Source: Chitinophagales bacterium
GTDB lineage: Bacteria > Bacteroidota > Bacteroidia > Chitinophagales > UBA2359
DNA: 64,000 bases
NCBI GenBank assembly: GCA_041392475.1
Contig: JAWKLZ010000001.1
Location: 868,001-932,000, forward strand
Direction of reading: 5' to 3'
Below, piece by piece: positions 16,759 through 24,648 of the stretch; positions within the stretch are counted from its first letter, which is position 1; every line of letters begins with the position of its first letter. Position numbers and translations under genes: made by a program. Under the pieces are notes generated by a model. That model made no database searches and was not told where the DNA came from. It saw nothing but the letters and a program-made list of their open reading frames with translations.

Positions 16759-18039
16759 TTATCCAATTCTCCGAATTTCCACCGCCTTCTGATGTCCCAT
16801 CAACTCCTCCGCCAAAGCCATCGTTTCCACCGTTGCAGCGATGTTCTGCAATCCTTTGGGAGTCAATTCTTGGAAGGTGATTTTTTTGACAAAAGAATCC
16901 AGTGATACCCCACTAAACGCCTTGGCAAAACCATTGGTCGGCAAAGTATGATTCGTACCAGAAGCATAGTCACCAACCGATTCGGGAGAATAATTGCCGA
17001 TAAAAACAGAACCAGCATTGACCACTTTTTCTGCAAAATCTCGTGCATTTTGAAGCGACACAATCAAATGTTCAGGGGCATATTCGTTCACCATTTCCAA
17101 AGCCGCTTCTCTATCTTCTGCAATGATTGCCAAGCTATTCTGCAATGCCTTTGCAGCAATGTCCTTGCGGGGCAAAACCTCCAATTGACGATTGATTTCA
17201 AACTGAACGTTCCGCACCAATTCTTCTTCAAAAGCCACCAAAACCACCTGACTATCCGCCCCATGCTCGGCTTGCGACAACAAATCCGCCGCCACAAAAG
17301 CAGCAACAGCCGTTTCGTCCGCCACTACCATCACCTCCGAAGGGCCTGCGGGCATATCAATCGCAATGCCCTCTTTCGTAACCAACTGTTTGGCGAGGGT
17401 GACATATTGATTCCCTGGCCCAAAAATCTTATACACAGCAGGAATGCTTTCCGTTCCGTAAGCCATTGCCGCAATCGCTTGAACGCCACCTACTTTGAAG
17501 ACTTTGGAGATACCTACGAGTTTTGCAGCATACAAGATAGCAGGATGCAAAGTACCGTCTTTTCGAGGAGGCGAACACAAAATCACCTCCTCACATTCCG
17601 CTATTTTTGCAGGTATTCCCAGCATCAAAACCGTTGAAAACAAAGGAGCTGTACCACCAGGAATGTACAAACCCACTTTTTGAATCCCCACACTTTTGCG
17701 CCAACAGCGAATGCCTTCCATGGTTTCGATGACTTCAATGGAAGCTGTTTTTTGGCTTTGGTGAAACCGTTCAATATTGCTCTTTGCAGTTTGAATCGCT
17801 TGCTTCAAATCCTCCGCAACTTGCTGTTCCGCCGCTTCAAATTCTGCCGTACTTACCTGCAATGTGTCCAAAATTACTCCATCAAACAACTCCGTAAATC
17901 GTATGACCGACTCCTCTCCTTTTGCCTTCACTTCCTCCAAAATCTGACTGACCTTGTCCTCCAAATCCGAATAATCCATTGAAGGTCTTTGAAGGATTTT
18001 TTGCAGTTCCTTTGATTTGGGTTTTATGTATAGTTTCAT
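16759..18039 (-). CDS. hisD: Histidinol dehydrogenase
   Basis: HisD (426 residues) carries out the last two NAD-linked oxidations from histidinol to histidine with a zinc ion. Family landmarks are IPGGTAPLFSTVLML, KIFGPGNQYVTLAKQ, DMPAGPSEVMVVADE, AEHGADSQ and EYAPEHL, which include the catalytic Glu/His pair and zinc ligands. The length is typical. It follows hisG by 66 bp and shares the leader-controlled transcript. The ATG at 18039 is the only good start and begins the standard MKLYIKPK. A 229-codon frame on the opposite strand is a shadow. Confidence 0.96.
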   Translation of the reverse strand: MKLYIKPKSKELQKILQRPSMDYSDLEDKVSQILEEVKAKGEESVIRFTELFDGVILDTLQVSTAEFEAAEQQVAEDLKQAIQTAKSNIERFHQSQKTASIEVIETMEGIRCWRKSVGIQKVGLYIPGGTAPLFSTVLMLGIPAKIAECEEVILCSPPRKDGTLHPAILYAAKLVGISKVFKVGGVQAIAAMAYGTESIPAVYKIFGPGNQYVTLAKQLVTKEGIAIDMPAGPSEVMVVADETAVAAFVAADLLSQAEHGADSQVVLVAFEEELVRNVQFEINRQLEVLPRKDIAAKALQNSLAIIAEDREAALEMVNEYAPEHLIVSLQNARDFAEKVVNAGSVFIGNYSPESVGDYASGTNHTLPTNGFAKAFSGVSLDSFVKKITFQELTPKGLQNIAATVETMALAEELMGHQKAVEIRRIG

Positions 18040-18105
18040 TTTTTTGTTTTAAAAATTTATGTCACAGCGATTTAAATCACCACTACAAAAAGGTCTATTT
18101 TCATT

Positions 18106-18966
18106 TCACAGTATCATCTTCTCAATCGGAATCACCAAAATCCCTTGACCCCCAGCTTCCCGCAATCGGTCAATCACCTCCCAAAATTCATCCTCTGCAA
18201 TCACCGAATGAACCGAACTCCAACCCGCTTCTGCCAAAGGCATAATCGTAGGTGATTTCATACCAGGTAAGATTGTTTTGATTATTTCGAGCGCATCGTT
18301 GGGTGCATTGAGTAGAATGTATTTATTCTTATTGGCTTTTTGTACTGCTTTGATTCTGAACAACAATTTGTCCAAAATTTGCTGTTTCGTGGATTCTAAT
18401 TTTCTGTTGGCAATCAAAACAGCCTCTGACTTCAAAATCACCTCTACTTCCTTCAATCCATTGCTAAACAGCGTACTACCCGAACTTACCAAATCTGCAA
18501 TCGCATCCGCCAGACCAATACCCGGCGCAATTTCGACCGAGCCGCTGATTTTGTGAATGTCTGCGGTCACGCCCTTCTTTTGAAGATAATCACCCAAAAT
18601 CTGAGGATAAGATGTGGCTATTTTTTTGTCTTGAAAATAGGTGATGTCTGTAAACGTTTCACTTTTAGGAATTGCTAAAGATAGACGGCATTTTCCAAAA
18701 CCCAAGCTCCAAACGACCTTTGCTTCTTTGCTTTCTTCATAAACCACATTTTCCCCCACAATACCGATGTCGGCAGTTCCGTCTTCGACATATTGCGGAA
18801 TATCATCGTCACGTAAGTACAAGATATCCAAAGGGAAATTAACGGCTGGTGCAATGAGTTTGTTTTTGCCGTTTTTGATTTGAATACCACATTCTTCCAA
18901 GAGTTGTCTGGAATCTTCACTGAGTCTACCCGATTTTTGAATGGCAATTTTTAGTTTTTGCTGCAT
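18106..18966 (-). CDS. hisG: ATP phosphoribosyltransferase, long form
   Basis: HisG catalyses the first and committed step of histidine synthesis, joining ATP and PRPP. The protein is about 286 residues, so it is the long form with a C-terminal ACT-like regulatory domain (about 210-286) that senses histidine and needs no HisZ. MQQKLKIAIQKSGRLSEDS at the start, DIGIVGENVV and the PRPP loop GSVEIAPGIGLADAIADLV are diagnostic. I preferred the ATG at 18966 over that at 18978 because the family starts there. It is the first structural gene after the His leader and terminator. Confidence 0.95.
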   Translation of the reverse strand: MQQKLKIAIQKSGRLSEDSRQLLEECGIQIKNGKNKLIAPAVNFPLDILYLRDDDIPQYVEDGTADIGIVGENVVYEESKEAKVVWSLGFGKCRLSLAIPKSETFTDITYFQDKKIATSYPQILGDYLQKKGVTADIHKISGSVEIAPGIGLADAIADLVSSGSTLFSNGLKEVEVILKSEAVLIANRKLESTKQQILDKLLFRIKAVQKANKNKYILLNAPNDALEIIKTILPGMKSPTIMPLAEAGWSSVHSVIAEDEFWEVIDRLREAGGQGILVIPIEKMIL

Positions 18967-18988
18967 TGTTGAAGTCAATTTTTTGCAT

Positions 18989-19024
18989 AAAAAAAACGGC
19001 TTACCGCAATTGGTAAGCCGTTTT
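18989..19024 (-). terminator. his operon attenuator terminator (hairpin 1)
   Basis: On the minus strand a perfect 9-bp stem CGGCTTACC/GGTAAGCCG with a 6-base loop is followed by eight T residues, ending about 20 bp before hisG. It lies 40 bp after the stop of the His-rich leader peptide. The end of the leader (GGUGG, about 19068-19073) can pair with UUACC of the stem, which would be a weak antiterminator. This is the geometry of an amino-acid attenuator. Confidence 0.88.
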
Positions 19025-19064
19025 CGATGAATAAAAATTAAATTTTTCTATCTCAAAACATACG

Positions 19065-19136
19065 TCAGCCACCTTTTGCTTCAATGGAATGCAAAGTGCA
19101 ATGATGGATATGATGATGTATGTTTAAAAAATTCAT
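19065..19136 (-). CDS. hisL: Histidine operon leader peptide
   Basis: This is a 23-codon frame (ATG at 19136, TGA at 19065-19067) too short for routine gene finders. It carries six His codons, at positions 7, 8, 9, 11, 12 and 16 (HHHIHHCTLH). It sits upstream of a terminator hairpin and hisG on the same strand. By the established attenuation model, ribosomes stalling on His codons when charged tRNA-His is scarce would prevent the terminator from forming and let hisGDC be transcribed. The His density makes chance very unlikely. TACTTTTG (19141-19148) just upstream matches the Bacteroidota -7 box but is too close to be a certain promoter. Confidence 0.9.
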   Translation of the reverse strand: MNFLNIHHHIHHCTLHSIEAKGG

Positions 19137-19505
19137 GTTGCAAAAGTAGTGAAATTTATTCATTAGATTCCTTCTTCTTTTGTTTCTTTTCGCAAAAAAA
19201 TGAAAATACAGAAGTCTATAAATGGTACCACCTAACAAATAAAATATAAAGTGAAAATTCTATCTAATTTGTTAAAAATCCGCAGAAAAAAATAAATATC
19301 GTAAAAAAAACACATAGACTACACTTTTAGTGTGATTTGTCATTTTTTTTTAGTTACAGAGTTCTTAATTTTCCTAATAAAATCGTAACTCTAAGTTAAA
19401 TATGCATTTTTCAAGAACAATTTTTGTCATTTATCATTCTTTATCGTAGCTTGCTTAAATTGAGTTTGCATTCCTTTTTATCAAACGACTCTTTAGAGTG
19501 CTTTC
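19137..19505. other. AT-rich divergent promoter region
   Basis: These 369 bp separate the his leader (minus) from the membrane protein gene (plus). The region is very AT-rich with several A-runs and a loose inverted repeat CTAACAAAT/ATTTGTTA (about 19228-19285). It should contain both promoters, but I cannot place a full -33/-7 pair with confidence. No gene is seen. Confidence 0.5.
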
Positions 19506-19922
19506 ATGCAAAAAACATATCTTTCTTACAGCGTTTTTAAGAAAACAAGTCCATTGGTACAGGCTTTTTGGGTGTTAAGCATTGCAATAATTGCTATGTT
19601 CATAGGAGTTTTGTTGAGTGGCAGTGACGAAACAGCGTGGTTTATTGGATGTGCATCTATGGGTTTTTATGCATGGTTGAATGCAGTTATTAGCTTTTTT
19701 ATTACCAAAAAATCAGCAAAATATTTTGGGCAATCTCTTCTATTGTTTGTTTTGCTCTCATTTATCCTCTACTTTGTAGCAGATTTCCTTTCCGAATCAG
19801 ATGTGATGAGCTTGTACGAATACCGAACTATGTATACAGTAACTGTTGTTTTTTACATTCTCGGCTCAATGGTTGTTGCACTCATGAGAAGTATTGCACA
19901 AGCCTTACGAATCAATTATTGA
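19506..19922 (+). CDS. Small four-helix membrane protein
   Basis: This 138-residue protein has four predicted membrane helices (about residues 18-40, 46-66, 74-95 and 108-130) with short polar loops. It is not recognised as a named family. It begins with ATG at 19506 and ends 15 bp before gldH on the same strand, so the two are probably co-transcribed. A link to the cell envelope or gliding/T9SS machinery is possible from that position but is unproven. Confidence 0.75.
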   Translation: MQKTYLSYSVFKKTSPLVQAFWVLSIAIIAMFIGVLLSGSDETAWFIGCASMGFYAWLNAVISFFITKKSAKYFGQSLLLFVLLSFILYFVADFLSESDVMSLYEYRTMYTVTVVFYILGSMVVALMRSIAQALRINY

Positions 19923-19937
19923 CTTCAAATTCAAAAA

Positions 19938-20408
19938 ATGAAAAACATCCTTTTATTGTTTCTTTTTGTTGTAGTTCTGCAATTTTCTGCTTGTAAACCT
20001 GCTTTGTACAAACACTTTATTGATATTCCGAACAATGTTTGGCAAAAAGACAATACGGTAGTATTTAAAGTTGACATGGATAAACCCGTGGCAACAGCAG
20101 ATGTTCGACTCGCTATTCGGTATGTGGATGGATATTTGTACGACCACTTGAAGGTGAATGTCAAACGCATCAGCCCTTCGAATAAGAAATCAGAGCAAGA
20201 ACTCAACATCAAAATGATGGACGGCAATGAGGGATATATCGGGGAAGGTATGGGTGACTTGTGGGATTTGGAACAAGTGCTTACAGATGGTTTTGAAAAT
20301 TTTGAAGAATCAGGCACTTACCAATATGAGGTTTCGCAAACTATGAAAGACGATCAGTTTCCATTGGTAGTGGAAGTGGGCTTGATTGTGGAAGAAAAGA
20401 CAGAATAA
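19938..20408 (+). CDS. gldH: GldH-like gliding motility lipoprotein
   Basis: This 156-residue lipoprotein has the signal peptide and lipobox LQFSACKP. The body contains IDIPNNVWQKDNTVVF, a characteristic GldH opening, followed by a beta-rich domain with YVDGYLYDHLKVNV and SGTYQYEVSQTMKDDQFP. In Flavobacterium GldH is needed for gliding and supports the type IX system in the envelope. Its presence agrees with PorQ and the T9SS cargo proteins elsewhere in this window. It follows the small membrane protein by 15 bp and is followed by the tRNA gene. Confidence 0.85.
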   Translation: MKNILLLFLFVVVLQFSACKPALYKHFIDIPNNVWQKDNTVVFKVDMDKPVATADVRLAIRYVDGYLYDHLKVNVKRISPSNKKSEQELNIKMMDGNEGYIGEGMGDLWDLEQVLTDGFENFEESGTYQYEVSQTMKDDQFPLVVEVGLIVEEKTE

Positions 20409-20500
20409 GAATTAATTTTCGAATTCTTGGTTTGAAGAAACTTTTTGAAGATTCGGAATGTTTGGAAATTGTTGTTATTTTTGCAACAGCAATACAAAAC

Positions 20501-20574
20501 GGCTCCATAGCTCAACTGGATAGAGTGTCTGACTTCGGATCAGAAGGTTGAGGGTTCGAGTCCTTCTGGGGCCG
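20501..20574 (+). tRNA. tRNA-Arg (anticodon TCG)
   Basis: A complete cloverleaf can be drawn. The acceptor stem is GGCTCCA/TGGGGCC, the anticodon stem TCTGA/TCAGA with loop CTTCGGA gives anticodon TCG, and the T arm is GAGGG-TTCGAGT-CCTTC. The discriminator base is G and the full CCA end is not encoded. It would read CGN arginine codons. Confidence 0.96.
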
Positions 20575-20584
20575 CATTTTTTTT

Positions 20585-20624
20585 AAATCCTTGTAAGTTA
20601 AATGCTTATCAAGGATTTTTTTTG
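20585..20624 (+). terminator. Terminator after tRNA-Arg
   Basis: The inverted repeat AAATCCTTG/CAAGGATTT with a loop of about 14 bases is followed by eight T residues, 10 bp after the tRNA. Confidence 0.85.
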
Positions 20625-20779
20625 TTTTTCATGATTTTCCAAAATCCTTGCCTACCGCAAACCTCTCCATTTGCATATCTCCCCAAAATTTAGTAAATTC
20701 ACTACTGAATCTACACAACTCCCCCACAGCCACATTTTCACTCTCTATTTTTTTCATCAATCCTATAGTTGTTTACACA

Positions 20780-22231
20780 ATGAACACACAACTCCTTACC
20801 AACTGTGCCAGCAGTTCTTTAACACCTTATACACCCAACGAAGCCAATCCTTGGAATCGAAAAAAAGCGATGCACCTTTTGCGGCGTATGGGTTTTGGCG
20901 CATCCCATCAGCAAATTGAAGCTGCTTTGACCGTCAATCCCTTGCACCTTGTCGACCAAATACTGATTGATGCACTCCAGCAGCCTTTACCCACTGCTCC
21001 TTCTTGGAAAGATTGGACAGTCACAGATTATCAAACAAACATGGACGCATTGCAAGAACATATTTTAGAATGGAATACCCGATGGCTGACGGATATGGCG
21101 GCGAACGGTTTTAGAGAACGCTTGGCTCTTTTTTGGCACAACCATTTTGTGACCCAATTAGAAGTCTATGTTTGTCCTCCGCAAATGTATAGTTACCACA
21201 AACTACTGCAACAATACGCTCTTGGCAATTTCAAAACGTTTACCTACGAAATGGGCAAAACTCCTGCTATGTTGGTTTATCTCAATGGTATTCAAAATGA
21301 TAAGAATCAACCCAACGAAAACTATGCCCGTGAACTCTATGAATTGTTCACATTAGGGCAAGACAAGGGTTATACCCAAACCGACATTGCAGAAACTGCA
21401 AGAGCTTTGACAGGTTGGGTCGTTCCAGTTGGTTGCAGTGAATCTGTTTTTTTCGCACCTCGTCACGACAACGGCATCAAAACGATTTTTGGTCAAACAG
21501 GTAATTGGGGCTACGACGAATTACACGATATTTTGTTTGAACAACGATCAGATGAGATTGCAGTACATATCTGTACCAAAATTTACAAACATTTTGTAGG
21601 AGTTGAAGTAAATGAAACGGTGGCAAACGGATTGGCTAAAACCTTCAAAGACAATAATTTTGAATTGGCTCCTGTATTCTATCAACTGTTTCAAAGCGAA
21701 CATTTCTTTGACGAAGCCAATGCTGGCACACAAATCAAAAGTCCATTGGTGCATCTGATAAGTTTTTTGAATGATGCAAATTTCACCTATGGCGCTGACA
21801 TTGTGCAGTTTTTGGGATATGGAGCAGGTGGCTTGGGGCAGCAACTTTTCAATCCAGTAGATGTAGCGGGCTGGCCAGGGGATAAAGCCTGGATAACAAC
21901 TGCTACATTGACAGCACGCTGGCAATACATTCAAGCATACATTGGCTATGTCTATGAAACCTATCCAACTGAACTTGTAAATTTTGCGAAACAATTGTCG
22001 GGCAACTCCAATGATCCTGCACTGATTAGCCGCAAGATTGTCAATCATTTTGTGGTGAATGGGCTTCAAACGGAAGAGGAATACAACATTGCTACAACGG
22101 TATTCAAATTTGAAGTACCTCAAAATTATTTTGATGATGGAAGTTGGAATTTAGACTGGCCTTATGTGGAAGTGATGGTGGCACTTTTGCTCATTCACAT
22201 TTCACAGTTGCCTGAATTTCAATTGGCTTAA
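20780..22231 (+). CDS. DUF1800 domain-containing protein
   Basis: This 483-residue protein belongs to the DUF1800 family, which is nearly always encoded next to a DUF1501 gene as here. RKKAMHLLRRMGFGASHQQI, ERLALFWHNHFVT and NENYARELYELFTLG are family landmarks; the conserved His/Asn/Arg/Glu cluster suggests an enzyme, but none has been assigned. I chose the ATG at 20780 because the upstream 44 codons (from 20648) run through a non-coding leader and lack homology-like composition. The DUF1501 gene starts 64 bp downstream, so the two form an operon. Confidence 0.88.
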   Translation: MNTQLLTNCASSSLTPYTPNEANPWNRKKAMHLLRRMGFGASHQQIEAALTVNPLHLVDQILIDALQQPLPTAPSWKDWTVTDYQTNMDALQEHILEWNTRWLTDMAANGFRERLALFWHNHFVTQLEVYVCPPQMYSYHKLLQQYALGNFKTFTYEMGKTPAMLVYLNGIQNDKNQPNENYARELYELFTLGQDKGYTQTDIAETARALTGWVVPVGCSESVFFAPRHDNGIKTIFGQTGNWGYDELHDILFEQRSDEIAVHICTKIYKHFVGVEVNETVANGLAKTFKDNNFELAPVFYQLFQSEHFFDEANAGTQIKSPLVHLISFLNDANFTYGADIVQFLGYGAGGLGQQLFNPVDVAGWPGDKAWITTATLTARWQYIQAYIGYVYETYPTELVNFAKQLSGNSNDPALISRKIVNHFVVNGLQTEEEYNIATTVFKFEVPQNYFDDGSWNLDWPYVEVMVALLLIHISQLPEFQLA

Positions 22232-22295
22232 AAAACATCGGTGATCAAAATCACCGTTACAGAAAAAGTATTCCAAGCTCCAAAAAAATAAAAAA

Positions 22296-23948
22296 ATGTC
22301 ACATCAATATAATCTCGATCAACTCAAATCAAAACTCAAAGCTGCAAAAAAACAAGATGGTAGCAGCCTTCAACATGGTTTGGCACACGAACAAGCACAC
22401 CGTCAATGGAGCCGTCGAGGCTTCCTCAAAGGATTAAGCATTGCAGGAGGAGTGTCTATGCTTTTGGGAAAAACACCAATTAATGCTGCAACCCCTTCTC
22501 CCTTTTTGAAGGCATTGGCGGAGGCAGAAACCGATAGAATTTTGGTGCTCATTCGTTTGAAAGGTGGGAATGACGGTTTGAATATGATTGTTCCAACTTT
22601 TGATTATGGCACTTATTCCAGTTTACGTCCTACGATTGCAGTACCGACCAGCAACCTCATCGCACTCAGTTCCGAATTTGGTATCCCCAACTATATGAAC
22701 CCACTGCAATCTCTTTGGCAAAAAGGGCAAATGAAGGTGGTGCATAGTGTAGGGTATCCAGACCAAAACTTATCCCATTTTCGCTCATCAGATATATGGG
22801 CAAGTGCAAGTGATTCCAACGAAGTTGTGCAGGATGGATGGCTGGGGCGTTATTTGAGTGGAGAATACCCCGATTATTTGACCAACCCTCCTGCAGTTCC
22901 TCCTGCCGTACAGATTGGAGGTTCGGGTAATTTGGTTTTCAAGGAAGGGTTGAACAACTTGTCGGTGGTGGTGAATAATCCTGAGCAATTGTTTGAAATC
23001 GCTCAAACGGGTACATTGTATGACACACAGGCCGTTCCAGAATGCTTGGTAGGCGATCAGTTGAGTTTTTTGAGGGCTGTAGCCAATACTACCTTTATCT
23101 ATGCGGATGTAATCAAAAATGCCTACGATGCGGGAACAAATAATATGGATTACAGTACCGAATTGGGGCAGCAGTTGTCGTTGGTGGCTCGCTTGATCAA
23201 AGGCAATTTGGGTACAAAATTGTTTATGGTTGAACTCGGTAGTTTCGATACACACGCCAATCAAAACAACCAACATCCCAATTTGCTCAACAGTTTGGCA
23301 GGTGGCATCCACGATTTTTTTGCAGATTTGGAGGCCGCAGATTTGGCTGACAAAGTGTTGGCAATGACCTTTTCGGAGTTTGGTCGTCGAATAGAACAGA
23401 ATGCTTCTGGCGGTACAGACCATGGTGCTGCTGCACCTCTGATGTTATTTGGCGGTGGCTTGAATGGAAATGGTTTTTTAGGCACTCCTCCCAATTTGCA
23501 GGACTTGGATGAAGTTGGTAATTTGAAATTTCACACCGATTTTCGGGAAGTTTATGCGACGATTCTGGAAAATTGGCTGTGTGTAGATGGAGAAACTGTT
23601 AACAACTTGTTGAGTTATGACTTCAATAGAATCAGTGATTTAGGTTTAGATTGTACAGACGCAACTTCAATTGCAGCTTCTCAAAGACCTACAATCGAAC
23701 ACCAAGCCCGTTATGATGCAAATGGTCTGATTTTCATACACTATACTTTACTGCAATCGGCGCATGTTCGATTGGATATGTATAATTTGGCGGGGCAAAT
23801 AGTTGAAACTTTGGTTAATGACTATCGACTTTCAGGAACCCATGAGGCAGTATTTCGGCCTTCAATGGGTCTGGCCGTAGGGCAATATATTTACCGCATT
23901 GAAGCAGGAGGACAAGCGGTGAGTCGGTCAATTGTTTTAGGAATTTAA
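22296..23948 (+). CDS. DUF1501 protein with Tat signal and T9SS sorting domain
   Basis: This 550-residue protein starts with an unusual long N-region followed by a twin-arginine motif SRRGFLKGLS and a hydrophobic h-region, so it should be exported folded by Tat. The DUF1501 (sulfatase-like fold) domain spans about 75-440, with LIRLKGGNDGLNM, HFRSSDIWASA, LGSFDTHANQ and TDHGAAAPLML. The last 85 residues (VRLDMYNLAGQIVETLV to SRSIVLGI) are a type A T9SS sorting domain, so it would cross the inner membrane by Tat and the outer membrane by T9SS. The partner DUF1800 gene lies upstream. Confidence 0.88.
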   Translation: MSHQYNLDQLKSKLKAAKKQDGSSLQHGLAHEQAHRQWSRRGFLKGLSIAGGVSMLLGKTPINAATPSPFLKALAEAETDRILVLIRLKGGNDGLNMIVPTFDYGTYSSLRPTIAVPTSNLIALSSEFGIPNYMNPLQSLWQKGQMKVVHSVGYPDQNLSHFRSSDIWASASDSNEVVQDGWLGRYLSGEYPDYLTNPPAVPPAVQIGGSGNLVFKEGLNNLSVVVNNPEQLFEIAQTGTLYDTQAVPECLVGDQLSFLRAVANTTFIYADVIKNAYDAGTNNMDYSTELGQQLSLVARLIKGNLGTKLFMVELGSFDTHANQNNQHPNLLNSLAGGIHDFFADLEAADLADKVLAMTFSEFGRRIEQNASGGTDHGAAAPLMLFGGGLNGNGFLGTPPNLQDLDEVGNLKFHTDFREVYATILENWLCVDGETVNNLLSYDFNRISDLGLDCTDATSIAASQRPTIEHQARYDANGLIFIHYTLLQSAHVRLDMYNLAGQIVETLVNDYRLSGTHEAVFRPSMGLAVGQYIYRIEAGGQAVSRSIVLGI

Positions 23949-24025
23949 AAAATAATGAAAAATTCTTGAAAAAAAAAATTACCATTGAGCAGCGTTTCAC
24001 GCACTTCAATGGTCTTTCTTTACAT

Positions 24026-24080
24026 AACACATTCACTGTGTTCCAAGCTACTCTAACCATTAATAGCACTGATGCTATTA
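24026..24080 (+). promoter_or_regulatory. Two palindromes upstream of the ECF sigma gene
   Basis: Two short perfect inverted repeats lie in tandem before the sigma factor start: AACACA-5-TGTGTT at 24026-24042 and TAATAGCA-4-TGCTATTA at 24061-24080. The second ends 16 bp before the start codon. They are candidate operator sites or a transcript hairpin; no regulator is known. Confidence 0.45.
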
Positions 24081-24096
24081 GATTAATTGATATTTA

Positions 24097-24639
24097 GTGT
24101 CGGACGATGAATTGATAAAAGGTTGTATCCGAGAAAACAAATATTGTCAACGAGCTTTGTATGAACGATTTGCGGGCAAAATGATGTCCGTTTGCATACG
24201 TTATACAAGGCATCGATTGGAAGCGGAGGATATTCTGCAAGAAGGATTCATTAAAATATTTAATAATATATCAAAGTTCCAACACAAGGGTAGCTTAGAA
24301 GGTTGGATTCGTCGTATTATGATTAACACCGCACTGAGCAACTACAATAAAAGTAGTTTTCAAAAAGAACTTATTGGCATTGAAGATTATCAATCTGGTA
24401 CAGAAGAACCAAAAGCCATTCAGCAGCTTACGGCGGATGAAATAATGGCAGTAATCAATACATTGCCAGATGGTTACAAGATTGTATTCAATTTATATGT
24501 TATAGAGGAATATAATCATGGCGAAATTGCAGAAATGTTGGATATCACCCCCAGCACTTCAAGGTCGCAGTTGGTCAAAGCACGTCGAATGCTCCAAAAA
24601 AAAATTATTTTACTTAGAGAAGCAGGTCTGAACAGATAA
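24097..24639 (+). CDS. ECF-type RNA polymerase sigma factor
   Basis: This 180-residue group IV sigma factor has region 2 (ALYERFAGKMMSVCIRY, then HRLEAEDILQEGFIKIF) that binds core polymerase and the -10 element, and region 4 (LPDGYKIVFNLYVIEEYNHG, then IAEMLDITPSTSRSQLVKAR) with a helix-turn-helix for -35 recognition. The start is GTG at 24097, as no ATG precedes the conserved SDDELI. The next gene starts 9 bp after its stop and encodes a membrane-anchored partner, so the pair looks like a sigma/anti-sigma-type envelope regulator of the kind common in Bacteroidota. Confidence 0.92.
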   Translation: MSDDELIKGCIRENKYCQRALYERFAGKMMSVCIRYTRHRLEAEDILQEGFIKIFNNISKFQHKGSLEGWIRRIMINTALSNYNKSSFQKELIGIEDYQSGTEEPKAIQQLTADEIMAVINTLPDGYKIVFNLYVIEEYNHGEIAEMLDITPSTSRSQLVKARRMLQKKIILLREAGLNR

Positions 24640-24648
24640 AAAAGTAGC

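Noticed and set aside
16948..17637. 229-codon plus-strand frame opposite hisD
   Set aside because: It is fully inside the well-supported hisD gene, has no family motif and an odd His/Arg/Phe-rich composition typical of an antisense shadow.
21548..22123. 191-codon minus-strand frame opposite the DUF1800 gene
   Set aside because: It is a shadow of the conserved DUF1800 frame with no domain resemblance.
22788..23423. 211-codon minus-strand frame opposite the DUF1501 gene
   Set aside because: It lies within the DUF1501 domain and shows no recognisable motif.
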